From Dyadobacter subterraneus (GTDB lineage Bacteria > Bacteroidota > Bacteroidia > Cytophagales > Spirosomataceae): a stretch of 64,000 bases of DNA. Below the pieces are notes generated by a model that made no database searches, was not told the origin of the DNA, and saw only the letters and a list, made by a program, of their open reading frames with translations. This document shows, piece after piece, positions 63,201 to 64,000 of this stretch. Positions within the stretch are counted from its first letter, which is position 1. Every line of letters starts with the position of its first letter. A program made the translations under genes and the position numbers. The stretch covers positions 3,884,501-3,948,500 of the forward strand of contig NZ_JACYGY010000001.1 in the NCBI RefSeq assembly GCF_015221875.1, in the 5' to 3' direction.

Positions 63201-63808
63201 AAGGAGACGGATCAAGCACAATGACCGGTATTTTGAGTAACAATTCTTTCAACGGAGACAATAGCAAACTTGCAGCGGAAATTAAATCAAATCCTGGAAA
63301 GTACAACGCTATGGACGGACTTACCTATGTGGGTGGCCGTACAGCTGAGCTTGGAGGATTCAATTATGGCGGCGCGGTTTCCAACGGGTCCTTTTTCCCA
63401 GGCGTTATTGCCGGTGCCAACGGAGAATATATTGAGAATTTTGGAGAAACAGGTACCAAATATTTCCGCAGTGATTTGATCGCAGATCCGGGTGCAGGAT
63501 ATTGGAGCAGAGGCGTACAAACCTGGATTTATGATGCCTCCTTTATTAAATTAAGAGAATTTTCGGTAGCATACAAACTTCCTGAAAGTCTGGCGCGACA
63601 TATTGGTTCGAGCGGTTTGTCATTATCGATGTTTGTCAGAAATCTGATGTTGTGGACAAAGGCTAAAAATAACCTTGACCCGGAAGCGACTATGATGAAC
63701 AACAACGATCAGTTTACGCCAGGATCAAGTTATCTTTTTGGTTTTGACAGGGCTTCGTTTTATCCTTTTTCAATGACCTCCGGTGTCAAATTAAATATTC
63801 AATTTTAA
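60206..63808 (+). CDS. SusC/RagA-type TonB-linked receptor with STN signalling domain
   Basis: The ATG at 60206 (MKYKRRNRTLLWTVMKISFSQIAIMFCLAG) gives 1200 residues and a signal peptide; an upstream GTG at 60152 only adds an atypical segment. Order: an STN domain (about 40-110: VSLNVSKAPIHLVLSELEKTADVRFVYS...), a carboxypeptidase-like domain (VVSGTVVDAVNHEGLPGVSILIKGLTRGTTTDEKGNFQ), the SusC plug (GLQRKTKSLGYSVGEI; NALTGKIAGVRVINTTPDLNSDPMILIRGYTSLSGNNSPLIVVDGLP), and a barrel ending VKLNIQF. It imports a large substrate with TonB and passes a signal to FecR through STN. SusD follows 11 bp later. Confidence 0.93.
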   Translation: MKYKRRNRTLLWTVMKISFSQIAIMFCLAGIANALPLSAQELLSRRVSLNVSKAPIHLVLSELEKTADVRFVYSAAVINSKQKVSVNAQNQKLDLVLETVFRKTNIAWDVIGGQIILKKRSEDKDLKPVGLALPEIMLNKERVVSGTVVDAVNHEGLPGVSILIKGLTRGTTTDEKGNFQLSLPDEPTVLTFSFVGYLSQDVTVNSQSQISVNLSQDTRSLDEVVVTALGLQRKTKSLGYSVGEIKSDALTKVPQENAVNALTGKIAGVRVINTTPDLNSDPMILIRGYTSLSGNNSPLIVVDGLPTGNDVSVLSDLSADNIESVSVLKGPSAAALYGSRAGNGVLLITTKSGNNGKKGLGISVNSAFTATVPYKYVPIQQQFVTGSNGNFDQTSNLWWGPQMGTSVARFGTNGVATPLEPHPDNVKDFVNTGTSFINDFTISNSNEKLSFSLSVSDTRGKGVYPKSNLRKDAIALSATYNFANRLSVSGNFNYLNSGSDNNRGLSYDNYPYEDLYFTPNWLDINDLKNYWKEPDVQQNVWSNGFNNPWFTVNENINTFSKVRPYGNIKLNWNITDDLSLMTRVGGFNESYITDNRTAKSEKAVPNGGYSYISRNNQEINTDFLLNYKKTIGDFSLDASAGGNLFFQNNGLATITGQSFVLPGLYTASNIDRASVSYTSTKNNKRINSLYGMASFGYKEAIFLEVTSRNDWSSTLPVNNRSYFYPSASLSVVLSDLFSLPIAISFLKLRGGWAKVGKDTNPYKLSMTLDKSTWGSNTVYSLPSTTPTSNLLPESIISSELGFDASFFKKRLGFNFTYYEVEDKKQITGVSVSGSTGYTAANVNAGVVQNKGLEISMRLVPIQTKNVIWDATFNFTKERSKLTALPEGVSNYQFWNRNNIYNQTSLGGKVGDLWGPDVKRVTEGQYAGWPLLNSNGAVQQSTTNINLGNVMPKFTLGFQTNLTVKRFTFSASIDWRQGGKYYSESMKRLTRDGRQDSWHKGDGSSTMTGILSNNSFNGDNSKLAAEIKSNPGKYNAMDGLTYVGGRTAELGGFNYGGAVSNGSFFPGVIAGANGEYIENFGETGTKYFRSDLIADPGAGYWSRGVQTWIYDASFIKLREFSVAYKLPESLARHIGSSGLSLSMFVRNLMLWTKAKNNLDPEATMMNNNDQFTPGSSYLFGFDRASFYPFSMTSGVKLNIQF

Positions 63809-63819
63809 TCAGGTTTACC

Positions 63820-64000
63820 ATGATACTGCGACATAAATTTTACTATCTGAGCATATTTGCATTGTTGTTCCTGGCAGGTTGTCAGGATCTGACCGAGATT
63901 AATCAAAATCCTAATGCGCTCACGGACGACAAGACTAATCCTGCCTACGTATTGACCTCCGTCATTACAGGTACTGCTTCCGAGCTGGCGGATATTTCTT
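63820..64000 (+). CDS. SusD/RagB-type lipoprotein (3' part outside window)
   Basis: The ATG at 63820 gives a type II signal sequence ending in LFLAGCQD, a lipobox with Cys 21 or so, then LTEINQNPNALTDDKTNPAYVLTSVITG, which resembles the start of SusD-like proteins that bind glycans or other substrates at the surface. Only about 60 codons are in the window. It belongs to the SusC gene directly before it. Confidence 0.85.
   Translation, partial: MILRHKFYYLSIFALLFLAGCQDLTEINQNPNALTDDKTNPAYVLTSVITGTASELADIS

Noticed and set aside
1..64000. tRNA, rRNA or known riboswitches
   Set aside because: No cloverleaf, rRNA core or familiar riboswitch motif was recognised by eye; a covariance-model search would be the proper check.

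Overview
The window comes from a Bacteroidota genome, most likely a Cytophagales member close to Dyadobacter. The genus is my inference from the general look of the proteins; no search was run. Support for the phylum: a SusC/SusD pair behind an ECF sigma factor and a FecR anti-sigma factor, an Oar-like TonB receptor, many outer-membrane barrels ending in Phe, several TAnnTTTG (-7) promoter boxes in place of TATAAT, and almost no Shine-Dalgarno sequences. It is a chromosomal stretch with one insertion sequence. I see no rRNA, tRNA, CRISPR array or prophage.

Layout. 1-7.8 kb: a secreted M14 carboxypeptidase (cut by the window edge), a secreted TIM-barrel isomerase-like protein, a RidA protein, a Fic protein behind a striking four-box operator, a GNAT enzyme and YceI. 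7.9-11.8 kb: an RND pump gene without its usual periplasmic and outer-membrane partners, preceded by a TetR regulator. 12-22.3 kb: a stress and ion-homeostasis block with large catalase KatE, a DUF892 ferritin-like protein, an outer-membrane protein followed by three tandem DUF421 (YetF-like) genes, Kup, a cytosolic DsbA-like protein plus peroxiredoxin, and a CNNM/CorC-type protein. 22.5-30.8 kb: exported hydrolases (an M16 peptidase pair, an alpha/beta hydrolase, an exported RidA-like protein, an M19 dipeptidase, an arylsulfatase) and a flavin reductase. 31.6-33.4 kb: a complete-looking IS1182-type element beside a cluster of palindromic repeats. 33.9-46.4 kb: UspA, MarR, the Oar-like receptor, an S51-like peptidase, a phosphoesterase, an IMPase-family protein, an AraC regulator divergent from an MFS transporter, an acyltransferase and a 2H phosphoesterase. 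46.5-48.7 kb: an AhpD-like protein, a YCII/DGPF protein and an ECF42-type sigma factor. 48.9-57.9 kb: DUF932, an Rnk-like factor, a small membrane ORF, outer-membrane paralogues, a PadR module and a membrane-anchored esterase. 58.3-64 kb: ECF sigma, FecR, SusC with an STN domain, and the start of SusD, which together form a TonB-transduced, substrate-sensing uptake locus.

The most unusual signals are non-coding. A 61-bp two-hairpin repeat is present as two copies differing at 5 positions, in opposite orientation about 22 kb apart, with a diverged third copy and fragments, and the IS sits next to one of them. The Fic start codon lies inside the last of four alternating copies of an 11-bp box. 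The PadR promoter appears to make a leaderless mRNA. Long perfect hairpins lie directly before the marR and ECF42 start codons.
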